A DNA stretch of 64,000 nucleotides from UKL13-3 sp943369665 (GTDB taxonomy: Bacteria > Bacteroidota > Bacteroidia > UKL13-3): positions 867,486 through 931,485 of the forward strand of contig CALRNX020000001.1 in the NCBI GenBank assembly GCA_943369665.1, given 5' to 3'. Positions 1 through 8,900 of the stretch are shown one piece after another. Within the stretch, counting starts at the first letter, position 1, and every line of letters starts with the position of its first letter. The notes beneath the pieces were generated by a model. It saw only the letters and a list, made by a program, of their open reading frames with translations. It was not told the DNA's origin and did not search any database. The position numbers were made by a program, and so were the translations under genes.

Positions 1-40
1 ATCACGGATTACGAATCAGATTGAAAGGAAAAACAACACA

Positions 41-157
41 ATGAAAACAACAACCCTTAAACAAATACTAAGCGTCCTCCTGATGCTGGGAACAATTCTT
101 GGGAGCATTGTTGTATTGTATTTAGCCGTGTTGGCTTATCACCATTTTACCAATTAA
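41..157 (+). CDS. possible small single-span membrane protein, 38 aa
   Basis: An ATG-started reading frame of 38 codons ends in TAA. Residues 9-33 form one strongly hydrophobic segment (LSVLLMLGTILGSIVVLYLA) preceded by a short polar start with two lysines, as expected of a single-span inner-membrane micropeptide. A GGAAAA stretch lies about 10 nt before the ATG. It ends 61 nt before the first peptide transporter and points the same way. I recognise no family. It could be the end of an unrelated upstream unit or a chance frame, so confidence is low. Confidence 0.35.
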   Translation: MKTTTLKQILSVLLMLGTILGSIVVLYLAVLAYHHFTN

Positions 158-218
158 CCGAACTACTTGCATAGTTCAAACAGAGTTTTATATTGCATCA
201 CATTAATTTTAACATTAC

Positions 219-1745
219 ATGAGTCAATCAACAGGACATCCTAAAGGTTTATACCTATTGTTTTTCACCGAAATGTGGGAGCGTTTTAGCTACTACGGTA
301 TGCGTGCTATTTTTACTTTGTACATGATCAAAGCCTTATTATTTGATAAAGCTTTTGCATCCGAGATATATGGTAGTTATACAGGGCTTGTATACTTAAC
401 TCCGCTTATTGGGGGGTATGTTGCCGATCGTTATTGGGGAAATCGCAGGTCAATTTTGTTTGGTGGTGTATTAATGGCTATCGGCCAGTTCTGCATGTTC
501 TTATCAGCTTCCAACTACACCAATATTGGGTTTGCACAACCTATGCTATTCTTAGGATTGGGATTTTTGATCTTTGGTAATGGATTTTTCAAGCCAAATA
601 TCTCAACAATGGTTGGCCAATTATACCCGGAAGGTGATAAACGGGTAGATTCAGCCTTTACCATCTTTTACATGGGAATTAACTTAGGAGCCTTCTTTGC
701 GCCATTGGTTTGCGGAGGTTTTGGAGATACTGGAAATGCAGGCGATTTCAAATGGGGCTTTTTAGCTGCCTGTATTGGAATGGTTATCAGCATGATTTCA
801 TTTGAATTGCTTAAAAACAAATTTATAGTTAAGCCCAGTGGCGAAGGGATTGGAATGGTTCCTGAGAAAAAGGTATTAGCAGAAAACGAAGTGAAAGCTC
901 CTAAAATGCCAATGTCGCAAATGATTATCTGGGCTGCCTGTTCTATTGGTTTATTTGTTCTTTTTTACAATGTAATGGACTTGGGATTCATTGGAGCTGC
1001 CATCTTCTCAATTACGATTATTGGCCCTGCTGCAATTATCACCGATAAAACATTGACAGCAATTGAAAAACAACGTATCTGGGTTATTTATATATTGGCA
1101 TTCTTTGTTATTTTCTTCTGGGCAGCGTTCGAGCAAGCTGGAGCTTCCCTTACGTTCTTTGCTGAAGAGCAAACGGATCGCCATATGCTTGGAACTGAAA
1201 TCCCAGCAAGCTTCTTTCAATCGATCAATGCTGTATTAATTGTAATTCTAGCCCCTGTATTTGCCTGGATCTGGACATTATTAGGCAATAGAAACATGGA
1301 ACCTTCATCGCCAACAAAACAAGCATTTGGTTTATTGTTTTTATCTATTGGCTATTTGGTAATTGCGTTTGGTGTGAAAGGATTAGATCCTAATGTTAAA
1401 GTAAGCATGATGTGGTTGTTTAGCCTTTACTTATTGCACACCATCGGAGAGTTATGCTTATCACCAATTGGTTTAGCCATGGTTGTAAAACTTGCACCTG
1501 CAAAATTTGCTTCATTATTAATGGGCGTTTGGTTTCTGTCGACCGCTGCAGCCAATAAATTTGCCGGAACATTAAGTGGGCTGTACCCTGACCCAAGCCT
1601 ACCTACACATCCATCTTTCGCTGGATTTGAGATCACCGGGCTTTACGAGTTCTTCATGATATTTGTTGTGTTATCAGGTATCGCTTCGTTGATCCTCTTT
1701 TTCTTAACCAAAACATTGCAAAAAATGATGCACGGTGTGCACTAA
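219..1745 (+). CDS. POT/PTR2-family proton-dependent oligopeptide transporter
   Basis: This is a 508-residue inner-membrane transporter of the major facilitator superfamily that imports di- and tripeptides with protons. The POT signature ExxERFxYY is present at residues 18-26 (EMWERFSYY), and the second PTR2 signature appears as FYMGINLGAFFAPL around residue 150. Hydrophobic segments are spread over the whole length as expected for 12-14 helices, with a short lysine-rich cytoplasmic link near residues 200-230. The length fits the family. It is the first of two tandem paralogues, each apparently transcribed separately because an intrinsic terminator lies between them. Substrate specificity cannot be read from the sequence. 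Confidence 0.95.
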   Translation: MSQSTGHPKGLYLLFFTEMWERFSYYGMRAIFTLYMIKALLFDKAFASEIYGSYTGLVYLTPLIGGYVADRYWGNRRSILFGGVLMAIGQFCMFLSASNYTNIGFAQPMLFLGLGFLIFGNGFFKPNISTMVGQLYPEGDKRVDSAFTIFYMGINLGAFFAPLVCGGFGDTGNAGDFKWGFLAACIGMVISMISFELLKNKFIVKPSGEGIGMVPEKKVLAENEVKAPKMPMSQMIIWAACSIGLFVLFYNVMDLGFIGAAIFSITIIGPAAIITDKTLTAIEKQRIWVIYILAFFVIFFWAAFEQAGASLTFFAEEQTDRHMLGTEIPASFFQSINAVLIVILAPVFAWIWTLLGNRNMEPSSPTKQAFGLLFLSIGYLVIAFGVKGLDPNVKVSMMWLFSLYLLHTIGELCLSPIGLAMVVKLAPAKFASLLMGVWFLSTAAANKFAGTLSGLYPDPSLPTHPSFAGFEITGLYEFFMIFVVLSGIASLILFFLTKTLQKMMHGVH

Positions 1746-1768
1746 TTCATTTTGATATCGATACTCGG

Positions 1769-1808
1769 AACCCCGCAACAAAACTTACTGTTGCGGGGTT
1801 TCTTTTTT
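1769..1808 (+). terminator. intrinsic terminator after first peptide transporter
   Basis: A perfect 12-bp inverted repeat (AACCCCGCAACA at 1769-1780, TGTTGCGGGGTT at 1789-1800) encloses an 8-nt loop and is followed by TCTTTTTTT. It lies 24 nt after the stop of the first transporter and 19 nt before the start of the second, so it should separate their transcripts. Confidence 0.9.
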
Positions 1809-1826
1809 TAGTGCATATTCGAAACC

Positions 1827-3470
1827 ATGACAACTGTAAGCGCAAAACATCCTAAGGGACTTTATTACTTATTTTTTACTGAAATGTGGGAACGTTTTGG
1901 TTATTACTTAATGCTTGGCATCTTCTTCTTGTATATGACTGATACCAAAGCAGGCGGTTTGGCTTTAGAGAAAAAAGAAGCTTCCGATATTTTCGGAACC
2001 TATATCGCGTTGGTTTTTATCACCCCATTTGTAGGGGGCTTATTGGCCGACAGGGTCTTAGGGTATCGGGTAGCCATTTCCATTGGGGGAATCCTGATGG
2101 GCTTAGGTTATATGTGCCTGGCTATCCCGGGTGAGACACCTTTTTTTATTGCACTTGCCTTAATGATCATTGGTAATGGTTTTTTCAAACCCAATATTTC
2201 AACCCTGCTTGGTAACCTTTATAACGAACCGCAATACAAAGCCAATAAAGATGCAGGCTATAATATTTTTTACATGGGCATTAATATCGGGGCATTCATC
2301 TGCAACTTTTTTGCTGCATACCTACGCAACCATTTCGGTTGGGGGTATGCTTTTTTTGCGGCCGGTATCGGAATGTTTGTTGGAATCACCATTTTTTGGA
2401 TCGGCAGTAAACACTACAAACATGTAGACACCATTAAACCGGCAAAAGCAGAGGATATGAGCGTTGGCAAAATCCTGAGCATTGTATTATTACCGGCTAT
2501 TATTGCCGGAATATTGGGATGGTTCATTCCGGGTAATATTTTTGGAAGTGATAGCACCGATGCCTTTATTTTCGGAGCCATCCCTATTTTGTTGTTTTAC
2601 ATCTCACTGTATGTTCGATCGAACGAGGAAGATAAAAAACCCATTGGCGCGCTCTTGGCCATTATGGGAGTGGTGGTCATTTTCTGGGCCATTTTCAAAC
2701 AAAACGGAACTGCCCTCACCACCTGGGCCGAAAGTTATACCGACAGGGAATTACCTGCTGCTGTGGTGGCTCCGGCCAAAGCCCTGGGAATGGTACAAGA
2801 AATTTCGTACACCAAAGACTCCGTAGTACTGGTTGACGAGCAGTTCAGACCTATTAAAACAGCAGATGGTAAATTGCAAAAAGTGATCGAATACCCTCAC
2901 TATTTTAAAAATATTCCTCCCACAGAGTTGCCTGCAAAGGGTGAATCTGTTCAGTTGATCTCAACCGAATTGTTTCAATCCATCAATCCATTCTTTGTGG
3001 TATTGTTAACGCCCGTTGTGGTTGGATTTTTTATATGGGCGCGAAGCCGAAATTTAGAACCCAGCACTCCAGGCAAAATATTCTGGGGATTGATCATTAC
3101 AGCATTTTCGACAACTGTTATGATTGCAGCCGTGAATATAGGAATGAACGGAGCCGAAAAGGTTTCGGCCTGGTGGCTCATCGGAACATACGGAGTGATT
3201 ACGGTAGGTGAGCTCTGCCTGAGCCCAATGGGATTATCATTGGTATCCAAACTTGCTCCTCCACGCCTTGCAGCATTGATGATGGGCGGATGGATGCTCA
3301 GTACATCCATTGGCAATAAACTGAGTGGAGTCTTGGCGAGTTTGTGGGACACTTACGAACACAAGCAGTACTTCTTCATGGTTAACTGTGTTATTGTTTT
3401 GGTAGCGGCACTCAGTATATTCATGATGCTTAAGTGGTTAAGCAAAATCATAAAAGACCACGGAGCATAA
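1827..3470 (+). CDS. POT/PTR2-family oligopeptide transporter with large insert
   Basis: This 547-residue paralogue of the preceding gene has the same POT signature ExxERFxYY at residues 19-27 and FYMGINIGAF near residue 150. Compared with its neighbour it carries an extra hydrophilic stretch of roughly 70 residues (about 305-378) between helices near the middle of the C-terminal half. The stretch is rich in proline, lysine and valine and comes just before the conserved ELFQSINPFF helix. It probably forms an extracytoplasmic or cytoplasmic loop domain. The role is proton-coupled peptide uptake; the insert may alter substrate range, which is inference. Confidence 0.94.
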   Translation: MTTVSAKHPKGLYYLFFTEMWERFGYYLMLGIFFLYMTDTKAGGLALEKKEASDIFGTYIALVFITPFVGGLLADRVLGYRVAISIGGILMGLGYMCLAIPGETPFFIALALMIIGNGFFKPNISTLLGNLYNEPQYKANKDAGYNIFYMGINIGAFICNFFAAYLRNHFGWGYAFFAAGIGMFVGITIFWIGSKHYKHVDTIKPAKAEDMSVGKILSIVLLPAIIAGILGWFIPGNIFGSDSTDAFIFGAIPILLFYISLYVRSNEEDKKPIGALLAIMGVVVIFWAIFKQNGTALTTWAESYTDRELPAAVVAPAKALGMVQEISYTKDSVVLVDEQFRPIKTADGKLQKVIEYPHYFKNIPPTELPAKGESVQLISTELFQSINPFFVVLLTPVVVGFFIWARSRNLEPSTPGKIFWGLIITAFSTTVMIAAVNIGMNGAEKVSAWWLIGTYGVITVGELCLSPMGLSLVSKLAPPRLAALMMGGWMLSTSIGNKLSGVLASLWDTYEHKQYFFMVNCVIVLVAALSIFMMLKWLSKIIKDHGA

Positions 3471-3501
3471 GGATACATTACTCTAAGTGTATATTTAGTA
3501 T

Positions 3502-3509
3502 TATACTTG
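3502..3509 (+). promoter_or_regulatory. weak candidate -7 box before the polysaccharide locus
   Basis: TATACTTG matches the Bacteroidota -7 consensus TAnnTTTG except for one base and lies 24 nt before the ATG of the export lipoprotein gene. No TTG or TTTG is found 19-21 nt upstream, so only half of a promoter is visible. It is listed because the whole polysaccharide locus must start near here. Confidence 0.3.
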
Positions 3510-3532
3510 CAAAACGAGAGTTAAACCCATAA

Positions 3533-4321
3533 ATGAAATATTTCAGAACCCTTATTACTTTAGGCATTGCAGTATTGTTAGTAGCTTCTTCTTGCTCCTA
3601 CAAGAAAAAGAACATCATGTTTAAAGGTAAGAAAAAACTAAAAACAGAAGAGCCGGTATTGGTGGTAAGCATGGACTCCTTGCGGGCGGTCAGCAAATAC
3701 AAACACGTTATCCGCGTTGGAGATCGTATTCAACTTCGTTTTCTGAATAATTATGATTTAGGGCAGGGAGCATCTCAGGGCGCCACTGCAGCAGCTAATG
3801 ATGCCACTGACGCAGGGTACTTGGTTAACTACGACAGCACAGTAGCATTACCTCTTATTGGACGCGTGAATATTGTAGGGAAAGACCGTTTGGAAGCGGC
3901 CAAATACTTAGAAGGAAAGTATGCCCAGTTTATTTCCAATCCGATTATTGATGTGAATATCCCAAATTTAACAGCAACTGTTTTAGGAGAAGTAAATGGT
4001 CAGGGACTGATTGTGGTAGATAAAGAAAACACTACGCTATCAGAAGTATTGGCATCGGCAGGAGGTATAAAAGATACAGGTCGCAAGGACCGGATCAAAA
4101 TTATAAGGGGAAATGCAGTTATCATGGTAAACATGAAAATGATTGAAGCGTTAAAAAGTCCGGATATTATTATTCACCATAATGATATAGTTTACGTTGA
4201 ACCATATACAATCAAAGCTGCTACAGAACCAATATCCGGGGCCACTGCCGCGACAGGTCTTTTATTAGCCGCTTTACAGGTAATAGTTATCACCATGCAA
4301 CTTTATTCGCTTTCTCGCTAA
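3533..4321 (+). CDS. polysaccharide export outer-membrane lipoprotein (Wza/OPX family)
   Basis: This 262-residue protein begins with a lipoprotein signal (hydrophobic residues 6-19, lipobox ASSC with Cys21). A Poly_export domain follows (about 55-145; VGDRIQLRFLNN, then LPLIGRVNIVGKDRLEAAKYLEGKY) and one SLBB-type domain (about 148-220; ATVLGEVNGQG). A final hydrophobic helix (about 235-255) could span the outer membrane. The OPX family forms the outer-membrane channel through which polysaccharide leaves the cell. It sits directly before the Wzc-like gene (6-nt gap), the usual pairing. Known Bacteroidota OPX proteins are short like this one, lacking the extra domains of E. coli Wza. Confidence 0.93.
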   Translation: MKYFRTLITLGIAVLLVASSCSYKKKNIMFKGKKKLKTEEPVLVVSMDSLRAVSKYKHVIRVGDRIQLRFLNNYDLGQGASQGATAAANDATDAGYLVNYDSTVALPLIGRVNIVGKDRLEAAKYLEGKYAQFISNPIIDVNIPNLTATVLGEVNGQGLIVVDKENTTLSEVLASAGGIKDTGRKDRIKIIRGNAVIMVNMKMIEALKSPDIIIHHNDIVYVEPYTIKAATEPISGATAATGLLLAALQVIVITMQLYSLSR

Positions 4322-4327
4322 ACCACT

Positions 4328-6808
4328 ATGTCTAATCAAGAATCAATTATAGAGGAAGGTAGTAACAAAACCCTCGATATTAACAAATTAGCCATTATTA
4401 TATTGGCTAGATGGAAAATTGTGGTTACCTCCATCCTCCTCTCATTAACGGTTGCATATATTCAGCTTCGTTACACAAAACCTTTGTATAAAGCGACCAC
4501 AAGTTTAAAATTTGAAGACGAGAAAGGTGGTCAGGTTTCAGATCTATTTAAATACGGGAGAATCTCCGGACGTATTGAAAACCTGATCAAAACAGAAGCA
4601 CTTGTTCTTCAATCGAGAACAATGTCGAAAAAAACGCTTGAATACCTTGGGCTGCATACCACTGAATACATTGAAGGTAATTTTATTACTTCCCGGCTTT
4701 ATCCCAATAAAGCCTTCCACCCGGATTTTATTTATTTAGACTCTTCTGATATCGGAAGCTCATTTGCCATTAAAATTAATGAAGACCATTCGTTTAACCT
4801 GATAGAAGGAAAAAAAACAGGTCGGGCTTATCATTTTGGTGACACATTATACTTCAAACATTCCATTTTGGTGATCAAAAAACTAAATGACGAAGACCTG
4901 CATGTTATCAGAAACCTGCCTATCCAAATTGTGATCAACAATATGGAAACATTTGGCTCAAGTATCTCTGCAGGATTGGAAGTAGAGCTTGAAAAAAATA
5001 CCAATATCATGAACCTGAGCTATACTTCAGATATTGCCGAGTTTGCTACTGATTATGTCAATTCTATTGCCAAAGTATATATTAAGGAATCTGTTAACTC
5101 TAAAACAGAAGCCGCCAAACAAACCATTAAGTATATTGATGAACAACTTTTGGATCTGGCTGGGCGTGTTGCCAATTCACAAAAAGACCTTTCCGATTTT
5201 AAATCCAATAACAGGGGAATGGCCCCTCAGGAATTGGGTAAAGCCGAATTTTCGAAACTATTGGACCTGGAAGCTAAGAAGAATATTTTACTGATGCGTA
5301 AAGCACAACTTTCCAATTTGGAAAAAGAAGTGGTGCGAACGACAAACAAGCCGGTTGAATTGCTGGTTGTAGATGGAGATGATGCCCAATCCATCAGTAC
5401 ATTAATTGCGCTACTCAATAATCTGATCCTCGAACGTATTACCTTTATGGGTAAATACAATACCGAGAGTCCTATTATGAAGGACAACGAAACCAAGATC
5501 AAGGAAATCAAAGCAGGTATTTCGCGTGCTATAAAAGCCGTTAATCTCAATCTTGATAATCTGATCAGAAACAATGACAACCTGATTGCAGAGCTCAACA
5601 GCTCGTTATCGAACCTACCTGAAAAAGAACAAGCCTTGTTTAACCTGGAACGCTCTTTTAAAATCAATGAAAAAATATACGGTTACTTGCAAGAAAGGCG
5701 ACTCGAAAACCTGATTGGTATATCTTCTATTGTTGCCAATATCAGTGTGATTGATGCAGCCCTTTACAATAACACTCCTATTTTTCCGAAGCCGGACAAA
5801 AACTACCTCATTGCATTGTTAATTGGTTTAGGAGTTGGTTTCGGATACATTTTCCTAAGCAGATTTTTGTACGATAAAATTCCAGACAAGGAAACAATCG
5901 AATCCATCAGTAAAGTTCCCGTAATCGGAGTGATCAAAAAAATTGATGATGCCGATAAACAAGGAGACTATGGTATTTATGTTTATAAAAACCCCAAATC
6001 CATCTTTGCCGAATCTATCAGGGGAATCCGAACCAATGCCAATTTCATTTTGAAAGGGGAAAAAAACAAAGTCATTTGTATTACTTCCAGCGTGAGTGGT
6101 GAAGGTAAAACCTTTTGTACGGTAAATATTGCGGCCTCGGTTACACAACTTGGATTTAAGGTTGTCATTATTGGTTGTGACTTAAGGCGCCCTAAATTGC
6201 ACGAATCGTTTCAAAATGTAAACAACCAGGTAGGTCTTACCAGTTACCTTGTAAAAAGAGCAACCATCAACGATATTATTTTTGAAACAGAATACGAAAA
6301 CCTAAGTATTGTGCCGGCAGGACCTACTCCACCAAACCCTTCAGAGTTATTGCAAACAGATGAATTTCAGTTATTCATTGACGAACTCAGAACACGATTT
6401 GATTATATCTTTTTGGATACAGCACCTGTTGGACTGGTTTCTGATTCACTTACCTTGATGGCACAATCTGATATCAATTTATTTGTGATCAGGGCACAAT
6501 ATTCGAAACGTGAATTTGCAACAACTCCAGACAGAATTAAATCAGAGAATAATGTTAAAAATATTTACACTATTCTAAACTCTTACGATCATTCAGCTAT
6601 AGCATACAGCAGTCTTTACAAACAAGAATATGGAGACTACCTGGGTGGTGGTGGCTATTATTACTATGGCGGCTATTATGGAAAAAATGGATATGGAAGT
6701 TACAATAAGTATAACGAATCTTATTATGCAGGCTATTATGCCAACGAAGTAGGAAAAAAGAAAAAAAAGAATGGGTTCTTTTCACTTCTCCGTAAACTAA
6801 GAAAGTAA
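4328..6808 (+). CDS. Wzc-type polysaccharide co-polymerase with tyrosine autokinase domain
   Basis: This 826-residue inner-membrane protein has a Wzz-like chain-length domain: a first helix near 24-46, a long periplasmic coiled-coil region, and a second helix near 493-515. The cytoplasmic BY-kinase domain follows. It shows Walker A VSGEGKT near residue 587, Walker A' VVIIGCDLRRPKLH near 612-625 and Walker B FLDTAPVG near 694-701. The C-terminus (about 767-806) is an extreme Gly/Tyr cluster, the expected autophosphorylation tail. The family controls chain length and couples synthesis to export with the OPX partner encoded just upstream. Tyr phosphorylation state is the likely on/off control. 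Confidence 0.95.
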   Translation: MSNQESIIEEGSNKTLDINKLAIIILARWKIVVTSILLSLTVAYIQLRYTKPLYKATTSLKFEDEKGGQVSDLFKYGRISGRIENLIKTEALVLQSRTMSKKTLEYLGLHTTEYIEGNFITSRLYPNKAFHPDFIYLDSSDIGSSFAIKINEDHSFNLIEGKKTGRAYHFGDTLYFKHSILVIKKLNDEDLHVIRNLPIQIVINNMETFGSSISAGLEVELEKNTNIMNLSYTSDIAEFATDYVNSIAKVYIKESVNSKTEAAKQTIKYIDEQLLDLAGRVANSQKDLSDFKSNNRGMAPQELGKAEFSKLLDLEAKKNILLMRKAQLSNLEKEVVRTTNKPVELLVVDGDDAQSISTLIALLNNLILERITFMGKYNTESPIMKDNETKIKEIKAGISRAIKAVNLNLDNLIRNNDNLIAELNSSLSNLPEKEQALFNLERSFKINEKIYGYLQERRLENLIGISSIVANISVIDAALYNNTPIFPKPDKNYLIALLIGLGVGFGYIFLSRFLYDKIPDKETIESISKVPVIGVIKKIDDADKQGDYGIYVYKNPKSIFAESIRGIRTNANFILKGEKNKVICITSSVSGEGKTFCTVNIAASVTQLGFKVVIIGCDLRRPKLHESFQNVNNQVGLTSYLVKRATINDIIFETEYENLSIVPAGPTPPNPSELLQTDEFQLFIDELRTRFDYIFLDTAPVGLVSDSLTLMAQSDINLFVIRAQYSKREFATTPDRIKSENNVKNIYTILNSYDHSAIAYSSLYKQEYGDYLGGGGYYYYGGYYGKNGYGSYNKYNESYYAGYYANEVGKKKKKNGFFSLLRKLRK

Positions 6809-6812
6809 TTTC

Positions 6813-7226
6813 ATGAAAACATTTCCATCACCACATATTATTGACTTTACCAAATTGGGAGACCCAAGTATGGGTTATATCTCCGTTGGACAAAATGATA
6901 AACTTCCATTTGAAATAAAACGCATTTTCTGGACGTATTATACACCGGAAAGTATTGTTCGCGGTAGACACGCACACCATCAAACCGAGCAAATATTAAT
7001 TGCCGTAACCGGGCGGATTGTAGTGAATACCGAAACAGCTGATGGAGCTATTCAAACATTCATTCTTGATAGTCCAAACCAGGGCGTATATGTTCCACCC
7101 AATGTATGGCATACCATGCAATACTCGCATACAGCTATTCAGGTGGTAATGGCGTCAACCTTGTATAACGAAACGGACTATATCCGCAATTATGAGGATT
7201 TCAAAAAAATATGGGGCCAAAAATAA
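6813..7226 (+). CDS. fdtA: dTDP-4-oxo-6-deoxyhexose 3,4-ketoisomerase (FdtA-like cupin)
   Basis: This 137-residue cupin belongs to the WxcM/FdtA family. The sequence RGRHAHH near residues 50-56 is the family's conserved histidine motif, and PPNVWHTMQY near residue 95 is the second cupin motif. FdtA converts dTDP-4-oxo-6-deoxy-glucose to the 3-oxo isomer, which the aminotransferase two genes downstream then aminates. The next gene starts inside its stop codon (TAATG), showing tight coupling. Whether the product has the galacto (FdtA) or gluco (QdtA/Tyl1a) configuration cannot be told here. The rmlA and rmlB genes that make the substrate are not in the window. Confidence 0.88.
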   Translation: MKTFPSPHIIDFTKLGDPSMGYISVGQNDKLPFEIKRIFWTYYTPESIVRGRHAHHQTEQILIAVTGRIVVNTETADGAIQTFILDSPNQGVYVPPNVWHTMQYSHTAIQVVMASTLYNETDYIRNYEDFKKIWGQK

Positions 7227-7792
7227 TGGAAAGCAATCCTCCATATATTCACCCGTCAGCCCTTATTGAAACAGAACATATCGGAAACGATACACGCGTT
7301 TGGGCATTTGCACATATATTAAAAGGTGCTGTAATTGGCAGTGGATGTAATATTTGTGACCATACTTATATTGAATATGGTGTTACCCTAGGCAATAACG
7401 TTACGGTTAAATGTGGTATTTATATTTGGGAAGGCGTTACCATTGAAGACGATGTTTTTTTGGGGCCCAATGTGGTTTTTACGAATGACCTTCGACCCCG
7501 CAGCAAACAATATGTTCCAATTGCAAAAACCCTTATTAAAAAAGGAGCATCTATTGGAGCCAACTCTACCATACTAGCCGGAACCGTATTGGGAGAATAC
7601 TGCATGACCGGTATTGGATCAGTGGTAACACGCGATGTTCCTGCCCACGCGTTAGTGTATGGTAATCCGGCTAAAATAAAGGGCTGGGTTGACGAAGAAG
7701 GATCTAAACTTAAACAGGTTTCGGATACCGAATGGATTTCAGAACAAGGAGTTCTTTACATCAAAACGGATAACGGGCTAAAAAGAAAATAA
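7226..7792 (+). CDS. hexapeptide-repeat N-acetyltransferase (FdtC/QdtC-like)
   Basis: The 188-residue product is a left-handed beta-helix acyltransferase with many [LIV]-G-x4 hexapeptide turns (IGSGCNICDHTYIEYGVTLG, IEDDVFLGPNVVF). I chose the ATG at 7226 because it overlaps the fdtA stop (TAATG) and leaves the standard start YIHPSALIE; a frame opening at 7211 adds only five residues. It lies between the ketoisomerase and the 3-aminotransferase, as in dTDP-Fuc3NAc and dTDP-Qui3NAc clusters, so it probably N-acetylates the 3-amino sugar with acetyl-CoA. The assignment rests on context plus fold. Confidence 0.87.
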   Translation: MESNPPYIHPSALIETEHIGNDTRVWAFAHILKGAVIGSGCNICDHTYIEYGVTLGNNVTVKCGIYIWEGVTIEDDVFLGPNVVFTNDLRPRSKQYVPIAKTLIKKGASIGANSTILAGTVLGEYCMTGIGSVVTRDVPAHALVYGNPAKIKGWVDEEGSKLKQVSDTEWISEQGVLYIKTDNGLKRK

Positions 7793-7793
7793 T

Positions 7794-8900
7794 ATGAAAA
7801 TTCCTTTCCTTTCTTTCGAAAAAATGAATGCCGATGTGAAACAAGCAACCCTTGCTTCTTTCGAACATTTTTTTGACAGCGCCTGGTATATACTTGGTGA
7901 ACAAGTGAAACAATTTGAAAAAGAGTACGCTTCATTTAATAAAACTACATATGCAGTAGGTGTTGCCAATGGCCTGGATGCATTAATCATTGCACTCAAA
8001 ACATTAAATATTGGAAAAGGAGATGAAGTAATTGTTCCTTCCAACACGTATATAGCAAGCTGGCTGGCCGTAAGTTATGTTGGAGCAACGCCTGTTCCTG
8101 TTGAACCACGATTGGGAACCTATAATATCAATCCCGAGGAGATCGAGACCAAGATCACCAAGCATACCAAAGCCATTATGCCTGTGCATTTGTATGGACA
8201 AAGTTGTGAAATGGATGCTATTATGGCCATTGCCAAAAAACATCACCTATATGTGGTTGAAGACAATGCACAATCACAAGGTGCAACCTATAATGGAAAG
8301 CTAACAGGAAGTTTTGGTGATATTAACGGAACCAGTTTTTACCCTGGAAAAAACCTCGGTGCCTATGGTGATGCAGGGGCCATTACCACCAACAATGAAG
8401 CTCTCAAAAAACGTACTGAAGTTATCCGTAATTACGGCTCTGAGAAAAAATATTATAACCAGGAACTCGGCATCAATTCCCGCCTGGATGAAGTACAGGC
8501 TGGATTTTTGAGCATTAAACTCAATCATTTAGCCAATTGGAATGCAGAAAGAAATCGCATTGCAAAACAATACCTTGAAACATTACAAGGTACACCAGAC
8601 TTAATACTTCCGGAAATTGCCGAAAATGCCACCAGCGTTTTTCATTTGTTTGTTATACGAACCACAAAAAGAGATCAACTACAGGAATTTTTGGCAACGC
8701 AAGGGATCGGGACCTTAATTCATTACCCGGTTCCACCGCACTTGCAGCAAGCATACAGCAACCTCAATTATAAAAAAGGTGATTTCCCGATTGCGGAAAT
8801 AATTGCAAACACTTGTTTGAGCATTCCTATGTTCCCGGGTATGACAACCGAACAGGTTAATTATATTTGTACAGCCATCAAACAATTTTTGAATGCCTAA
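7794..8900 (+). CDS. fdtB: dTDP-3-oxo-6-deoxyhexose 3-aminotransferase (FdtB-like)
   Basis: The protein has 368 residues and belongs to the DegT/DnrJ/EryC1/StrS family of PLP-dependent sugar aminotransferases. The PLP lysine is K186 in FYPGKNLGAYGDAGAI, and VVEDNAQSQGATYNGK near residue 155 supplies the PLP-ring residues. The NLGAYGDAGA variant after the lysine is the form usual for 3-keto-sugar transaminases such as FdtB and QdtB, unlike the TTGEGG form of the perosamine-type enzyme later in this locus. Together with the two preceding genes it completes a route to a dTDP-3-acetamido-3,6-dideoxyhexose. Its last 8 nt overlap the next gene. Confidence 0.9.
   Translation: MKIPFLSFEKMNADVKQATLASFEHFFDSAWYILGEQVKQFEKEYASFNKTTYAVGVANGLDALIIALKTLNIGKGDEVIVPSNTYIASWLAVSYVGATPVPVEPRLGTYNINPEEIETKITKHTKAIMPVHLYGQSCEMDAIMAIAKKHHLYVVEDNAQSQGATYNGKLTGSFGDINGTSFYPGKNLGAYGDAGAITTNNEALKKRTEVIRNYGSEKKYYNQELGINSRLDEVQAGFLSIKLNHLANWNAERNRIAKQYLETLQGTPDLILPEIAENATSVFHLFVIRTTKRDQLQEFLATQGIGTLIHYPVPPHLQQAYSNLNYKKGDFPIAEIIANTCLSIPMFPGMTTEQVNYICTAIKQFLNA

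Noticed and set aside
2975..3352. 125-codon open frame on the minus strand
   Set aside because: It is antisense to the helices of the second peptide transporter, with no regulatory signals. It is not a gene.
5227..5667. 146-codon open frame on the minus strand
   Set aside because: It lies inside the coiled-coil region of the Wzc-type gene on the opposite strand. Serine- and leucine-rich composition is what antisense of Lys/Asn/Glu-rich coding gives.
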